A DNA stretch of 64,000 nt from Haloarcula laminariae. GTDB lineage: Archaea; Halobacteriota; Halobacteria; Halobacteriales; Haloarculaceae. The stretch lies in NCBI RefSeq assembly GCF_025457605.1, contig NZ_JAMZFY010000001.1, positions 1,116,001-1,180,000 of the forward strand, given 5' to 3'. The position numbers and the translations under genes were made by a program. Positions 1-9,312 of this stretch are shown in pieces (the stretch's first letter is position 1; each line of letters opens with the position of its first letter). The notes below the pieces were generated by a model. The model had not been told where the DNA came from, made no database searches, and worked only from the letters and a program-made list of their open reading frames with translations.

Positions 1-1929
1 TTGAACGGCTCCTCGGGCATCGCGGTCGGGATGTCGACGAACATCCCGCCCCACAACCTCGGCGAGCTGGTCGACGCGACGACCCACCTCATCGAGAACC
101 CCGACGCCACCGTCGAGGACCTGATGGAGCACGTCAAGGGGCCGGACTTCCCGACCGGCGGGAACATCGTCGGCCGGGACGCCATCTACTCGGCCTACGC
201 GACCGGCCGGGGCCGGCTCCGCGTGCGGGCCGAGTACGAGGTCGACCGCGAGGACGGTCGCATCGTCATCTCCGAGCTTCCCTACCAGGAGAACAAGGCC
301 CGCGTCGTCGAACGCATCGCCGAGGACGTGAACGAGGGGAAGATCGAGGGTATCTCGGACCTGCGCGACGAGTCCGACCGCAACGGCGTCCGCGTCGTCG
401 TCGAACTCAAGCGGGGCGCGAACGTCGACGTGGTCGAGAACCAGCTGCTCGACCACCACCTCGAATCCACCTTCGGCGTCATCAACCTCGCCCTGGTCGA
501 CGGCCAGCCGAGGGTCCTCTCACTGAAGGAAACTCTCCAGCACTACGTCGACCACCGCCGCGAGGTCGTCCGCCGGCGCTCCGAGCATGACCTCGAAGAG
601 GCCGAGGACCGCGCCCACATCCTCGAAGGCCGGCTGAAGGCCCTGCAGAACGTCGAGGACGTGGTGGAACTCATCCGGAACAGCGAGGACCGCGACGCCG
701 CCCGCACGGGACTGCACGAGCAGTTCGACTTCTCCGAGGAGCAGGCGGCCCACATCGTCCGGATGCAGCTGGGCTCGCTCACCTCGATGGAGGCGGCCGA
801 GATAGAGGCCGAGTACGAGGACGTCCAGGACACCATCGACTACCTCGAATCCGTCCTGGCGAGTTCCGCGAAGCTCGACTCGGTCATCGTCGACGAGCTC
901 CAGGAGATGAAAGCCGAGTACGACGACGACCGCCGCACGTCCATCATCGAGGACGAGGGCCAGGTCACCCACGAGGACCTCATCCCCGAGGAGGACTGCG
1001 TCGTCGTCATCACCGAAGACGACTACATCAAACGGATGCCCGTGGCGAACTTCGACCCGCAGAACCGGGGCGGGAAGGGCATCATCGGCGCCGACCCCAA
1101 GGAGGGCGACCGCGTCTCGAAGGTCTTCCGGGCCAACAGCCACGACTACCTGCTCTGTTTCACCAACCGAGGGCAGGTCTACCGGCTGAAGACCTACGAA
1201 GTGCCGGAGATGTCCCGCACCGCCCGCGGGAAGTCGGCCATCAATCTGCTCGACCTCGACGACGGCGAGGAGCTGACAGCCGTCGTCTCGACGGACGAAT
1301 TCGACGACGACGAGTGCATCACGATGGTCACCCGCCAGGGCTACGTCAAGCGGACCTGCTGTGACCAGTTCGAGAACATCCTCTCGACGGGGATTCGGGC
1401 CGCCAAGCTGGCGGACGGCGACGAACTCGTCGACGTGGACGTCACGGACGGCACCGGCGACCTCGTCATCGCCACGGAGCAGGGGATGACCATCCGCTTC
1501 GACGAGAGCGAGGTCAGCCAGATGGGTCGGTCCGCCCGCGGTGTCCACGGCATCGAGCTACAGGGCGACGACCGGGTCGCCGCGATGGTCGCGACCACCG
1601 ACGCGGACGACCGCTCGCTGCTTACGGTCACGGCGAACGGCTACGGCAAGCGCACCCGTCTCTCGGAGTACCGCCCGCAGTCCCGCTACGGCCAGGGGCT
1701 CATCGACATCAAGACCGACGAGCGAAACGGCCCCGTCTCGACGGCCAAGGCCGTCACCGACGACGACCACCTGGTCATCATGTCCGCACAGGGGCAGATA
1801 ATGCGTATCCGCGCCGGCGACATCTCGGAGGTCGGCCGCAACACGAAGGGCGTCACCATCATGGAACTGGAGGAGGGCGATGGAGTGGCCAGCGTGACGG
1901 TGGTGCCGGCGGTCGTCACCGACGAGTAG
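1..1929 (+). CDS. gyrA: DNA gyrase subunit A, C-terminal two thirds (5' end outside window)
   Basis: Breakage-reunion subunit of DNA gyrase, which with GyrB introduces negative supercoils using ATP. The window opens inside the gene: the first residues ([18 protein letters not shown]) follow the active-site tyrosine region of the family, so the N-terminal winged-helix domain and catalytic tyrosine lie upstream. Visible are the tower and coiled-coil part (to about residue 310) and then the DNA-wrapping beta-pinwheel with repeated blades. The GyrA box appears as QNRGGKG near residue 357, which separates gyrase from topoisomerase IV ParC. The gene ends with a TAG and is followed by a short T-run. 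The TTG at position 1 is not a real start. Identification is very secure. Confidence 0.97.
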   Translation: MNGSSGIAVGMSTNIPPHNLGELVDATTHLIENPDATVEDLMEHVKGPDFPTGGNIVGRDAIYSAYATGRGRLRVRAEYEVDREDGRIVISELPYQENKARVVERIAEDVNEGKIEGISDLRDESDRNGVRVVVELKRGANVDVVENQLLDHHLESTFGVINLALVDGQPRVLSLKETLQHYVDHRREVVRRRSEHDLEEAEDRAHILEGRLKALQNVEDVVELIRNSEDRDAARTGLHEQFDFSEEQAAHIVRMQLGSLTSMEAAEIEAEYEDVQDTIDYLESVLASSAKLDSVIVDELQEMKAEYDDDRRTSIIEDEGQVTHEDLIPEEDCVVVITEDDYIKRMPVANFDPQNRGGKGIIGADPKEGDRVSKVFRANSHDYLLCFTNRGQVYRLKTYEVPEMSRTARGKSAINLLDLDDGEELTAVVSTDEFDDDECITMVTRQGYVKRTCCDQFENILSTGIRAAKLADGDELVDVDVTDGTGDLVIATEQGMTIRFDESEVSQMGRSARGVHGIELQGDDRVAAMVATTDADDRSLLTVTANGYGKRTRLSEYRPQSRYGQGLIDIKTDERNGPVSTAKAVTDDDHLVIMSAQGQIMRIRAGDISEVGRNTKGVTIMELEEGDGVASVTVVPAVVTDE

Positions 1930-1937
1930 TCGCCCGA

Positions 1938-1948
1938 ACGGTTTTTCT
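1938..1948 (+). terminator. T-run after gyrA
   Basis: A run of five T residues in a GC-rich setting sits about 12 bases after the gyrA stop codon. Archaeal transcription commonly terminates at such U-tracts without a required hairpin. The assignment is by position only. Confidence 0.4.
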
Positions 1949-2035
1949 CGCCGACGCTGTCGCTGTGTCCCAATTCAGTGCAAACCCTGTCGTTGTGTGC
2001 CAGAGACCGCGTACGCCCCGAGCGAGTGAGCGGCC

Positions 2036-2944
2036 CTAGAACACTCGCTTCCCGAACGCGCTCGCGGCGAGTTCACAGGCCAGCTCGGCGGTCCGATTGT
2101 GGTCGTCCAGAATCGGGTTCACCTCGACGAGTTCGAACGAGCGCAACTGGTCGCGGTAGTCGGCGACGGCCTCCATCGCGCTGTGGGCCTCCCGGTAGGA
2201 GACGCCGCCCCGGACCGGCGTGCCCACGCCCGGGGCCTCAGTCGGGTCGAGCCAGTCCAGGTCCAAGGAGACGTGGAGGCCGTCGGTCCCATCCGTGGCG
2301 ACTGACAGGGCCTCCCGGGAAATCTCTGGGACACCTCGGTCGTCGATGTCCGACATCGTGTACACCGAGACGTCGCTCTCGCGGAGCAGGGCCCGCTCGC
2401 CCTCGTCGACGTCCCGAAGCCCCACCAGCGCGACGTTCTCCTCGCGGACGGCCGGCACGTGGCCCCACGCCTCCCCGCCGAAGGAGGCGTGGCCGAGGAT
2501 GGCCGCGAGCCCCATCCCGTGGATGTTGCCGCTGGGCGTCGTCGCCGGCGTGTTGAAGTCCCCGTGGGCGTCGAACCACACCACCCCGAGCGATTCGTCC
2601 GGCCCCGCCGCCCCCGCCACCGTCCCCATGGCGATGGAGTGGTCGCCACCCAGGACGAGCGGCGTCACGCCGTCACCGACGGCCCGACTGACGCTATCGC
2701 TGAGTTCCGTACAGACCGCCTTCGTCTCCCGATGGAACTTCGCTCGGCCGCCGTCGAACCCGCCGGCGTCCGGGTCCCGCTCCTCGGGGCGGGGGACCGA
2801 TACGTCGCCGCCGTCGGTACAGTCGACCCCGAGTGCCTCGAGTTCCGACGCCAGGCCCGCATATCTGATGGCCGACGGGCCCATGTCGACACCGCGACGG
2901 TCAGACCCCAGGTCCATCGGTACGCCGAGTACGCGGATGTCCAT
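2036..2944 (-). CDS. rocF: arginase / ureohydrolase
   Basis: Ureohydrolase, most likely arginase (L-arginine to ornithine and urea), a cytoplasmic dimanganese enzyme. The 302-residue length is typical. The metal-binding signatures are in order: GGDHSIAMGT (about residues 100-109), DAHGDFN (about 125-131) and SLDLDWLDP (about 227-235), followed by ELVEVNP near the C-terminus. The glycine-rich N-terminus (RRGVDMGPSAIR) is the usual arginase entry motif. The spacing resembles arginase more than agmatinase, but agmatinase or formiminoglutamase cannot be fully excluded from sequence alone. The gene is convergent with gyrA and separated from the downstream epimerase gene by 39 bases on the same strand. 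Confidence 0.9.
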   Translation of the reverse strand: MDIRVLGVPMDLGSDRRGVDMGPSAIRYAGLASELEALGVDCTDGGDVSVPRPEERDPDAGGFDGGRAKFHRETKAVCTELSDSVSRAVGDGVTPLVLGGDHSIAMGTVAGAAGPDESLGVVWFDAHGDFNTPATTPSGNIHGMGLAAILGHASFGGEAWGHVPAVREENVALVGLRDVDEGERALLRESDVSVYTMSDIDDRGVPEISREALSVATDGTDGLHVSLDLDWLDPTEAPGVGTPVRGGVSYREAHSAMEAVADYRDQLRSFELVEVNPILDDHNRTAELACELAASAFGKRVF

Positions 2945-2983
2945 AGGTCCCAGAACGCGCCGAACGGAAAAAGTTCTCCCCCG

Positions 2984-3904
2984 CTATTCGTACTGCGAGC
3001 AGACCAGTCTGACGCCCTCGTCGAAGGTAATCTCGGGCTCCCAGCCGGTGGCCTCGCGCATCTTCGAGGCGTCGGCCATCGTATCGTGCACGTAGACATC
3101 GTCCGGAATCGGGTTCTCCTCGTAGACCGGTTCCACGTCGGTCCCCAGTGCGTCGTTGAGTTCCCTGACGAGCGTGTTGAGGCTGTACTGCTCTCCCGTC
3201 CCGAGGTTGTACACGCCGGTCAACTCGTGGTCGGCGGCCAGTTCGAGGCCGCGAACGATGTCGTCGACGTGGGTGAAGTCCCGGGTCTGTCTCCCGTCGC
3301 CCCAGATTTCGGGCCGGCGGCCGTTGGCGATGTCGTCGGCGAACTGCGCGATGAGGTTCGCGTAGTCGCCCTTGTGTGACTCGGCACCCTCCTCCATGCC
3401 CTGATAGACCGAGAAAAAGCGCATCCCGGCCATCGAGAGGCCGTAGTGGTTCTGGAAGTACTCGGCGTACCGCTCGCGGGCGAGCTTCGAGGCCTCGTAG
3501 CCGGTGTTTACCGTCACCGGCATGTCCTCGGGCGAGGGCTCGGTCCGGTCGCCGTAGATAGAGGAGGTAGAGGCGTAGATGACGGTGTCACAGCCGTCCT
3601 CTCTCGCCTGCTCGACCACGTTGACGAATCCCTCGACGTTGACGCGGGCGCCCTTCGTGGGGTTCTCCTCGTGCATCGCGTAGGACGACAGCGCGGCCAG
3701 GTGGAAGACGACGTCTACGTCAGTCGGCAGGTCGTCGTCGAGTACGCTCCCTTCGACGTACTCGACGCTCGGGTCCACGTTCTCCGGCGTGCCGAGATAG
3801 CCGTCGTCCAGGGCGACCACGTCGTTGTCCGCAGCGAGATGGTTTGCCAGATTGGAGCCGATAAATCCGCCGCCGCCGGTGACCAACACGCGTTCTCCGT
3901 TCAT
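2984..3904 (-). CDS. NAD-dependent sugar epimerase/dehydratase (UDP-glucose 4-epimerase-like)
   Basis: Extended short-chain dehydrogenase acting on nucleotide sugars. The N-terminal Rossmann motif GGGGFIGSNL (about residues 10-19) binds NAD, and the catalytic S-x(n)-YxxxK is present as STSS around residue 112 with YEASK near 137. The 306-residue length matches UDP-glucose 4-epimerases and related UDP-glucuronate epimerases or decarboxylases. The exact substrate cannot be read from the sequence. It may feed the surface glycosylation locus some 13 kb downstream, but it is not adjacent to it. The start is divergent from the winged-helix gene at 4030, with a symmetrical candidate operator in the 125-bp gap. 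Confidence 0.88.
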   Translation of the reverse strand: MNGERVLVTGGGGFIGSNLANHLAADNDVVALDDGYLGTPENVDPSVEYVEGSVLDDDLPTDVDVVFHLAALSSYAMHEENPTKGARVNVEGFVNVVEQAREDGCDTVIYASTSSIYGDRTEPSPEDMPVTVNTGYEASKLARERYAEYFQNHYGLSMAGMRFFSVYQGMEEGAESHKGDYANLIAQFADDIANGRRPEIWGDGRQTRDFTHVDDIVRGLELAADHELTGVYNLGTGEQYSLNTLVRELNDALGTDVEPVYEENPIPDDVYVHDTMADASKMREATGWEPEITFDEGVRLVCSQYE

Positions 3905-3960
3905 ACTGACTCACTCTCGGGCGGCCGGTGAAAATTATGTCGCTATTTCCTGCGATAGTC

Positions 3961-3978
3961 CAAACTGTCACCAGTTTG
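3961..3978. promoter_or_regulatory. inverted repeat in divergent promoter region
   Basis: A perfect dyad of two 7-base arms (CAAACTG and CAGTTTG) separated by TCAC lies between the divergent starts of the epimerase gene and the winged-helix gene. A TATA-like CTTTTAA follows at about 3998-4004, some 26 bases before the ATG at 4030, which suggests a leaderless transcript. The dyad would suit a dimeric repressor, possibly the product of the neighbouring gene; this is inference. Confidence 0.4.
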
Positions 3979-4029
3979 CCGGTCGGTACCACCGTCGCTT
4001 TTAAGGCCGGCTGTGCCGAACGGAATATC

Positions 4030-4563
4030 ATGTCTTCAATCGAGCTGACACCCAGCCAAAAGAACATCCTACAGGAGCTGGTAAATCTATACCGGGAGAG
4101 CGAGAGCGCCGTCAAAGGCGAAGATATCGCCGAAAAGGTCGACCGCAACCCCGGCACGATACGGAACCAGATGCAGAGCCTGAAAGCCCTCCAGTTGGTC
4201 GAGGGCGTCCCCGGACCGAAGGGCGGGTACAAGCCCACGGCGACCGCCTACGACACGCTCCAGATTCAGGAGATGGACCAGGCCGCCGAGGTCCCCCTGC
4301 GACACAACGGCGAGCTGGTCGAGCACGCAAACGTCGAGGAGATAGACCTCACGAGCGTCCACCACCCCGAGCAGTGTCGGGCCGAGATTCAGCTGCAGGG
4401 CTCCATCACGGGCTTTCACGAGGGCGACGACATCACCGTCGGGCCGACACCGCTCTCGAAGCTCCAGATAATCGGGACGCTACAGGGGAAAGACGACACG
4501 AGCAACAAGCTCATTCTCAAGATAGACGACATGCGAGCCCCGGCCGGCGAACCCGAACACTAG
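4030..4563 (+). CDS. winged-helix transcriptional regulator
   Basis: A 177-residue predicted DNA-binding regulator. Residues 5-75 form a winged helix: TPSQKNILQELVNLYRES, then DRNPGTIRNQMQSLKALQLV as the recognition helix region, and a GPKGGYKPT wing. The C-terminal half is a small beta-rich domain (about residues 95-170) probably for ligand binding or dimerisation. The ATG at 4030 was chosen over an earlier in-frame start because a TATA-like box precedes it at leaderless spacing and the upstream extension looks non-coding. An Rrf2-like annotation is possible, but no iron-sulphur cysteines are visible. It may autoregulate through the dyad at 3961-3978. Confidence 0.75.
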   Translation: MSSIELTPSQKNILQELVNLYRESESAVKGEDIAEKVDRNPGTIRNQMQSLKALQLVEGVPGPKGGYKPTATAYDTLQIQEMDQAAEVPLRHNGELVEHANVEEIDLTSVHHPEQCRAEIQLQGSITGFHEGDDITVGPTPLSKLQIIGTLQGKDDTSNKLILKIDDMRAPAGEPEH

Positions 4564-4663
4564 TCTCTCTCCAGGGCGGAACCCCATTCTCGCCGCCACG
4601 ATTTATCACTTTGGAAACAGCGATTCCGTAGCCTTTGTATCATCCCCGTTCGGAGTCGATAGT

Positions 4664-5827
4664 ATGACCGACAAGGTCGTCGTACTCGGCGCTGGGTATG
4701 CCGGTGCAGGCGCCATCAAGAGTCTCGAAGACGAACTGAACGGTGACGCCGACATCACCTGGATCTCCGATACGGACTATCACCTCGTCCTCCACGAGTC
4801 CCACCGCTGTATCCGGGACCCGTCCGTCCAGGACAAGATCACGATCCCCGTCCACGAAATCAAACAGCCGACGACGGAGTTCATCCAGGACACCGTCACC
4901 GGTATCGACACCGACGACCGCGTCGTCGAACTCTCCGACCGGGACGGCGTCGACTACGATTACCTGCTCGTCGGCCTGGGCTCTCAGACCGCGTTCTTCG
5001 GCATCGACGGCCTGAACGAGCACGCCCACACGCTCAAGAGCCTCGACGACGCCTTGGGCATCCACGACGCCGTCCAGGAGGCCGCCCGCGAGGCCTCCCA
5101 GAGCGACCCCGCACAGGTCGTCGTCGGCGGCGCCGGCCTCTCCGGTATCCAGGCCTGCGGCGAAATCGCCGAGTTCCGCGACGACCACCGCGCGCCCATC
5201 GACATCCATCTCGTCGAGGGGCTCGACGAAATCTTCCCGGGCAACGACTCCGAACTCCAGGGCGCCCTGCGCAAGCGACTGGAGGAGCGGGACGTGAACA
5301 TCAAGTGCGGCGAGTTCATCGGCGAGGTCGACGAGGAGACCGTCTACATCGGCGACGAGGAGGAACTCGACTACGACGTGCTCATCTGGACCGGCGGCAT
5401 CACCGGCCGTGACTGCGTGCGCGACGTCGACCTGGAGAAAGACGAGCGCAACCACCGCATCCACTCGGAAGGTAACTTCCAGACCACGAACGAGCGCGTC
5501 TTCGCCATCGGCGACTGCGCGCTCATCGAGCAGCCCGGCGAGAACCCGGCGCCGCCGACCGCCGAGGCCGCCTGGACGGCCGCCGAGGTCGCCGGGGAGA
5601 ACATCGCCCGCGCCGTGCGCGGTCAGCCCCTGAAGACCTGGACGCACAAGGACAAGGGCACAGCCATCTCCATCGGCGATAAGGCCGTCGCCCACGACGT
5701 GATGGGCGTCCCCATCGACACGTTCGGCGGGCTCCCGGCGAAGCTACTCAAGAAAGCCATCGCCGCCCGCTGGATAAACGACGTCACCGGCCCCGGTCGC
5801 GCCCTGAAGGCGTGGCCGGATATGTAA
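4664..5827 (+). CDS. ndh: type II NADH dehydrogenase (FAD-dependent NAD(P)H oxidoreductase)
   Basis: Single-subunit flavoprotein that probably passes electrons from NAD(P)H to quinone at the inner face of the membrane without pumping protons. The N-terminal FAD-binding Rossmann motif is VVLGAGYAGAGA (residues 5-16). The second, NAD-binding nucleotide fold is VVVGGAGLSGIQA (about 151-163), and the FAD-proximal IGDCA motif is at about 283-287. Length (387 residues) fits NDH-2 and the related sulfide:quinone reductases. No paired redox cysteines typical of sulfide:quinone reductase are apparent, so NADH dehydrogenase is preferred. The C-terminus contains an amphipathic, basic stretch compatible with membrane association. 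Confidence 0.88.
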   Translation: MTDKVVVLGAGYAGAGAIKSLEDELNGDADITWISDTDYHLVLHESHRCIRDPSVQDKITIPVHEIKQPTTEFIQDTVTGIDTDDRVVELSDRDGVDYDYLLVGLGSQTAFFGIDGLNEHAHTLKSLDDALGIHDAVQEAAREASQSDPAQVVVGGAGLSGIQACGEIAEFRDDHRAPIDIHLVEGLDEIFPGNDSELQGALRKRLEERDVNIKCGEFIGEVDEETVYIGDEEELDYDVLIWTGGITGRDCVRDVDLEKDERNHRIHSEGNFQTTNERVFAIGDCALIEQPGENPAPPTAEAAWTAAEVAGENIARAVRGQPLKTWTHKDKGTAISIGDKAVAHDVMGVPIDTFGGLPAKLLKKAIAARWINDVTGPGRALKAWPDM

Positions 5828-6148
5828 GACCACTTTTTGCACGCTCCGGCGGTCGAGCGCGGCGGCGCTCGACACGCCTCCGCGGCAAAAACGTGGGGAA
5901 AAATCGCGGCTTCGCCTCCCGTCGCGCACCTTCGGTGCGCGGTAGTCGGCTTGCCGCGTTAGAACCGTCGCCTTCGGCGCCGGATGCGTTCTGCGAACGA
6001 CTCCGTTTTGCGTTCCTACCGGACAGCCTGCCCTTCCCCGGGTCGTCGTCCGAAGGCCCCTCCCGGCCGTTTTTCTTCGCTCAGACGACCGGACACCGCT
6101 TGTCTGAGAACCGCACTAGCAGCCGAGGGAGTCGAACCGAGTGAACGG
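5828..6148. other. 321-bp intergenic region without a gene
   Basis: No credible coding signal. The stretch is GC-rich and contains several short inverted repeats of the GCGC-ACCTTCGGT-GCGC type (about 5922-5945) that can fold into small hairpins with a UUCG-like loop. These may act as a transcription end between ndh and the convergent small gene at 6149. No promoter is evident. Confidence 0.5.
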
Positions 6149-6337
6149 TCAGCCGTCCGACGCGCTGCCCTCGGCCGCATCGTAGGCCTCTCGTTTCGCT
6201 TCGTTCTTCCCGCGATAGTAGAGCCAGAACACAACCAGTAGCGTCAGGGGGAAGAAGACGATAGCGACGACGGCGAGCGGCGGGAAGAGCACAAAGAGCG
6301 CCAGTGTCTGCCAGGAGACGAACGTGTCGCGGGGCAT
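6149..6337 (-). CDS. small membrane protein, 62 aa
   Basis: Short protein with two closely spaced hydrophobic helices (about residues 8-43, LALFVLFPPLAVVAIVF then LTLLVVFWLYY) followed by a charged tail (RGKNEAKREAYDAAEG). Function is unknown. A clean ATG start, strong codon bias and an A/T-rich element 20-30 bases upstream support a real gene. Small two-helix proteins of this type are common in haloarchaea. Confidence 0.7.
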   Translation of the reverse strand: MPRDTFVSWQTLALFVLFPPLAVVAIVFFPLTLLVVFWLYYRGKNEAKREAYDAAEGSASDG

Positions 6338-6385
6338 AGTATCTGTCCCGATTGAGCGGAAATAAGTTTTCTGTGGAGCGAACCG

Positions 6386-7210
6386 CTACCGCTCGATAGA
6401 GAGTCCGGCGTGCCAGTGGTCGGAATCGGACTCCGCGACGGCCTCGTCCATCCGCTCCAGATACGTCACGGCGAGGCTGGCACATTTCGAAGCCTTGGCC
6501 TCCCCTTCGGTCCGAAATTCGCCGGTCTCGCGGTTGGCGTAGACGGTACACACGGCGCCCGCTCGCAGGCCGTAGATGCCCGCGAGCGTGAGGATGCTCG
6601 CCGCTTCCATCTCGAAGTTCTTGACGCCGGCCTGCCGGAGTTCCTCGATGTTGTCCTCGCTGTCTCTGGCTTCGAACCCCTCGAAGCCGGGGCGGGACTG
6701 GCCGGCGTAGAAGCTGTCGGTCGAGCAGGTGACGCCCAGATGGTAGTCATAGCCCAGCTCCTCGGCGGCGGCGACCAGCGCCGAGACGACCCGCGGGTCC
6801 GCCGCCGCAGGGTAGTCCTCGCGCACGTACTCCTTGCTGGTGCCCTCCTGGCGCACCGCTCCCGTCGTGATGACGAGGTCGCCGACGGCGGCCTCGGGGA
6901 CGATGCTCCCACAGGAGCCGACTCTGAGGAGCGTGTCGACGCCGACGCGGGCCAGCTCCTCGACGGCGATGGCCGCCGACGGCGAACCGATGCCCGTCGA
7001 AGTGACCGAGATGGGCGTCCCCTGGTGGGTGCCCGTCGCGGTGCGGTACTCGCGGTGTTCACCCCGGACCTCGTGGTCGTCCCAGTCGTCGACGACCGTC
7101 TCGACGCGGCCGGGGTCACCGGGGAGCAGGACGCTCAGGGCCACGTCGTCGGGCCCGACTTCGAGGTGGTACTGCACCTCGTCGTTCGGGTCCTCGCTGT
7201 CGCCGCTCAT
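6386..7210 (-). CDS. udp: nucleoside phosphorylase (uridine phosphorylase-like)
   Basis: Phosphorolysis of a nucleoside, most likely uridine, to base and ribose 1-phosphate. The PNP/UDP family (PNP_UDP_1) signatures are present: LLPGDPGRVE near the N-terminus, the STGIGSPSAAIAVEEL phosphate/ribose loop (about residues 70-85), RVGSCGSI (about 96-103) and FEMEAAS (about 200-206), where the MEA triad contacts ribose. The start was set at the ATG at 7210, because it gives family-typical length (274 residues) and overlaps the cytidine deaminase stop by 4 bases (ATGA), indicating translational coupling. The longer upstream extension is the antisense part of the neighbouring gene. Together they form a pyrimidine salvage operon: cytidine to uridine to uracil. 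Confidence 0.92.
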   Translation of the reverse strand: MSGDSEDPNDEVQYHLEVGPDDVALSVLLPGDPGRVETVVDDWDDHEVRGEHREYRTATGTHQGTPISVTSTGIGSPSAAIAVEELARVGVDTLLRVGSCGSIVPEAAVGDLVITTGAVRQEGTSKEYVREDYPAAADPRVVSALVAAAEELGYDYHLGVTCSTDSFYAGQSRPGFEGFEARDSEDNIEELRQAGVKNFEMEAASILTLAGIYGLRAGAVCTVYANRETGEFRTEGEAKASKCASLAVTYLERMDEAVAESDSDHWHAGLSIER

Positions 7211-7590
7211 TCGAGATGCTCCCGCGTAATCGTCTCCGGGAGCAGTTCGCCCAGCGTGTACTCGGTGCCGTCCTCGCCGTCGGTCCGGACGGGGAAGTCG
7301 TCGTCGCAGAACTCCGCGAGCGTCTGGCGACACATCCCGCAGGGCGTGACGCCGTCGCGCTCCGTCGAGGTCACCGCGAGCCGCGAGAAGGACTGGTGGC
7401 CCTCGCTCACCGCGCTCCCGATGGCGACCTCCTCGGCGTGGAGGCTGTTGGAGTAGTTCGCGTTCTCGACGTTACAGCCGGTGTAGACGGTCCCGTCCGC
7501 CGTTTCGATGGCGGCGCCGACCGCGTAGTCGGAGTAGGGAACGTAGGCCGCCTCGGCCGCGTCGCGGGCCGCGGAAAGCAGGTCGTCCAT
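7207..7590 (-). CDS. cdd: cytidine deaminase
   Basis: Zinc enzyme converting cytidine to uridine. The catalytic motif HAEE (about residues 60-63) supplies one zinc ligand and the proton-shuttling glutamate, and PCGMCRQ (about 91-97) supplies two zinc cysteines. The NVENANY motif just upstream binds ribose. The 127-residue length is typical of the tetrameric cytidine deaminase class. The ATG at 7590 (MDDLL) was preferred over an upstream ATG because the family begins there. The gene is first in a two-gene operon with the nucleoside phosphorylase, joined by a 4-base stop/start overlap. Confidence 0.94.
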   Translation of the reverse strand: MDDLLSAARDAAEAAYVPYSDYAVGAAIETADGTVYTGCNVENANYSNSLHAEEVAIGSAVSEGHQSFSRLAVTSTERDGVTPCGMCRQTLAEFCDDDFPVRTDGEDGTEYTLGELLPETITREHLE

Positions 7591-7662
7591 ATCCCCGCCC
7601 TCGCCGCGCGAGGGCAAATAGCCACCGCCGACGAGCGGGGGGACTGTCGCCCCGCGCCGACC

Positions 7663-9021
7663 TCAGCCCCCGGCCGACTCGACCGCCGACTCGACGACCT
7701 CGCGCACCTGCCCGACCAGCGCGTCCACGTCGTCGCTCTCGGCGTAGAGGCGGACGTACGGTTCGGTGCCGCTGGGCCGGACGAGGACCCAGGAGTCGTC
7801 CGGGAACGAGAGGCGGACGCCGTGTTCGGTGGCGACCTCGCTCTCGGGGAACGCGTCGGGCAGCTCGCTCTCCAGCGCTGCCATCGCGGCCGGTTTGCGG
7901 CTGTCGGGGCACTCGATGCTCACCTTCCGGTAGGGCCGTTCCGTGATTGCGGCACGTCGCTGGTCGAGCCCCCTGGCCGCGACCAGCCGCGCGAGGACCG
8001 CCGCGCTCGCCACGCCGTCTATCCACCCGCCGAAGGCCGTGTGGACGTGCTTCCACGGCTCGGCGGCGAAGACCACGTCCGTACCGCTCATCGCGTCCCG
8101 TCGCACGCGAGCGATGCCCTCGTGGAGCGCGCCCAGCCGGACCCGCTCGACGCGGCCGCCGGCGGCTTCGACCCGCTCGTCGATGCGCCCGGAGGCGTTG
8201 GGCGTCGTCACCACGACGGGGTCTTCGACGGTGGCGGCGCCGGTGTAGTGTTCGGCCAGCATCGCCACGACCGTGTCCTCGTGGACGATTTCGCCGTCTT
8301 CGCCGACGACGACGATGCGGTCGGCGTCGCCGTCGTGTGCGATGCCCAGGTCGACGGCCGCGTCGGCCACGAACCGGCTGAACGACTCCAGCGTCTCGGG
8401 CGTGGGTTTGCTCTCGCGGGCCGGGAAGTGGCCGTCGACGTTCGCCTCGGTCGAGACCACGTCGGCGCCGAGCGCGCGGAGGACCTGCGGCGTCGCCGCG
8501 CCGGCCATCCCGTTGCCGCAGTCGACGGCGACCGTGAGCCGGTCGGGGTCCGCCCCGAACCCGCGGGCGTAGTCGGCGACGGCGCTGCGGTAGGCCGACA
8601 GGATGTCCTCGGTAATCGTCTCGCCCCACTCCGTCCAGGGCGACGGCGTGACCCCGTTCTCGACCCGCCGCTCGATTGTGGCCTCCGCCTCGTCGCCGTA
8701 CTCCTGCCCGTCGACGAACAGCTTCAGCCCGTTGTCCGTCGGCGGGTTGTGGCTCGCGGTCACCATGACGCCACGCCGGCCCTGCGAGGCGTAGGCCAGC
8801 GTCGGGGTCGGGACCCGCCCGATGCGACTCACCTGCACACCGGCGCTCTCAAGCCCCGAGGCCACGGCGTCGGCGAGCGCCGGCGACGTGACTCGGCCGT
8901 CGTGACCGAGGGCGAACTCACCGCCGTCCTGCCCGGCCGCACGCCCGACCGACAGCGCCAGCTCGGGCGTGACCCGCTCCTCGACCCCACCGCGGATTCC
9001 CGCCGTCCCGAACAGTTCCAT
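7663..9021 (-). CDS. glmM: phosphohexomutase (phosphoglucosamine mutase / phosphomannomutase family)
   Basis: Alpha-D-phosphohexomutase that interconverts hexose 1- and 6-phosphates for nucleotide-sugar synthesis. The N-terminus MELFGTAGIRG is the family entry. The phosphoserine loop is TASHNPPTDNG (about residues 92-102), the magnesium loop DGDADR is at about 228-233, and the phosphate-binding RPSGTEPYVR is near the C-terminus (about 408-417). Four-domain length (452 residues) is complete. Archaeal members act on glucosamine phosphate, mannose phosphate or glucose phosphate, and sequence motifs do not settle which. The symbol is therefore tentative. It lies 72 bases upstream of the salvage operon on the same strand. 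Confidence 0.88.
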   Translation of the reverse strand: MELFGTAGIRGGVEERVTPELALSVGRAAGQDGGEFALGHDGRVTSPALADAVASGLESAGVQVSRIGRVPTPTLAYASQGRRGVMVTASHNPPTDNGLKLFVDGQEYGDEAEATIERRVENGVTPSPWTEWGETITEDILSAYRSAVADYARGFGADPDRLTVAVDCGNGMAGAATPQVLRALGADVVSTEANVDGHFPARESKPTPETLESFSRFVADAAVDLGIAHDGDADRIVVVGEDGEIVHEDTVVAMLAEHYTGAATVEDPVVVTTPNASGRIDERVEAAGGRVERVRLGALHEGIARVRRDAMSGTDVVFAAEPWKHVHTAFGGWIDGVASAAVLARLVAARGLDQRRAAITERPYRKVSIECPDSRKPAAMAALESELPDAFPESEVATEHGVRLSFPDDSWVLVRPSGTEPYVRLYAESDDVDALVGQVREVVESAVESAGG

Positions 9022-9312
9022 ACCGGTACTGCGATTTCTCGGTGTTTAGTTCCCCCGGCTCCGGTAGCTCGGCGCGCGCTGTCGCGCCCCCGTGGCGCGA
9101 CGACACTGTGCGAGGGATGAGCGAGGCGTAGCCGAGTGAATCGGCTGGGGAGGGCGTGGTTGTAGCCAGGGAGCACACGGCGCCAGTGACAGCGAGCGCC
9201 GTTTCATCGAACTCGAACGCGGTGAGAGTCCGGCCGTTTTCCCAAGTTTTTGCAAGTAGGGGTTCCCGAAGCGCCGGCGGCGCGAGGAAACCCGACGTAG
9301 TAAAAAGCGGGT

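Noticed and set aside
520-1548. 342-codon open frame antisense to gyrA
   Set aside because: It mirrors the GC-rich gyrA codons, has no motif and lies fully inside a certain gene.
7216-9120. 634-codon open frame opposite cdd and the phosphohexomutase gene
   Set aside because: Runs antisense to two well supported genes; long open antisense frames are a normal effect of high GC third positions.
9022-9312. tRNA or RNA gene in the GC-rich gap upstream of the phosphohexomutase gene
   Set aside because: No cloverleaf or T-arm sequence was found; the gap only holds GC-rich imperfect repeats.
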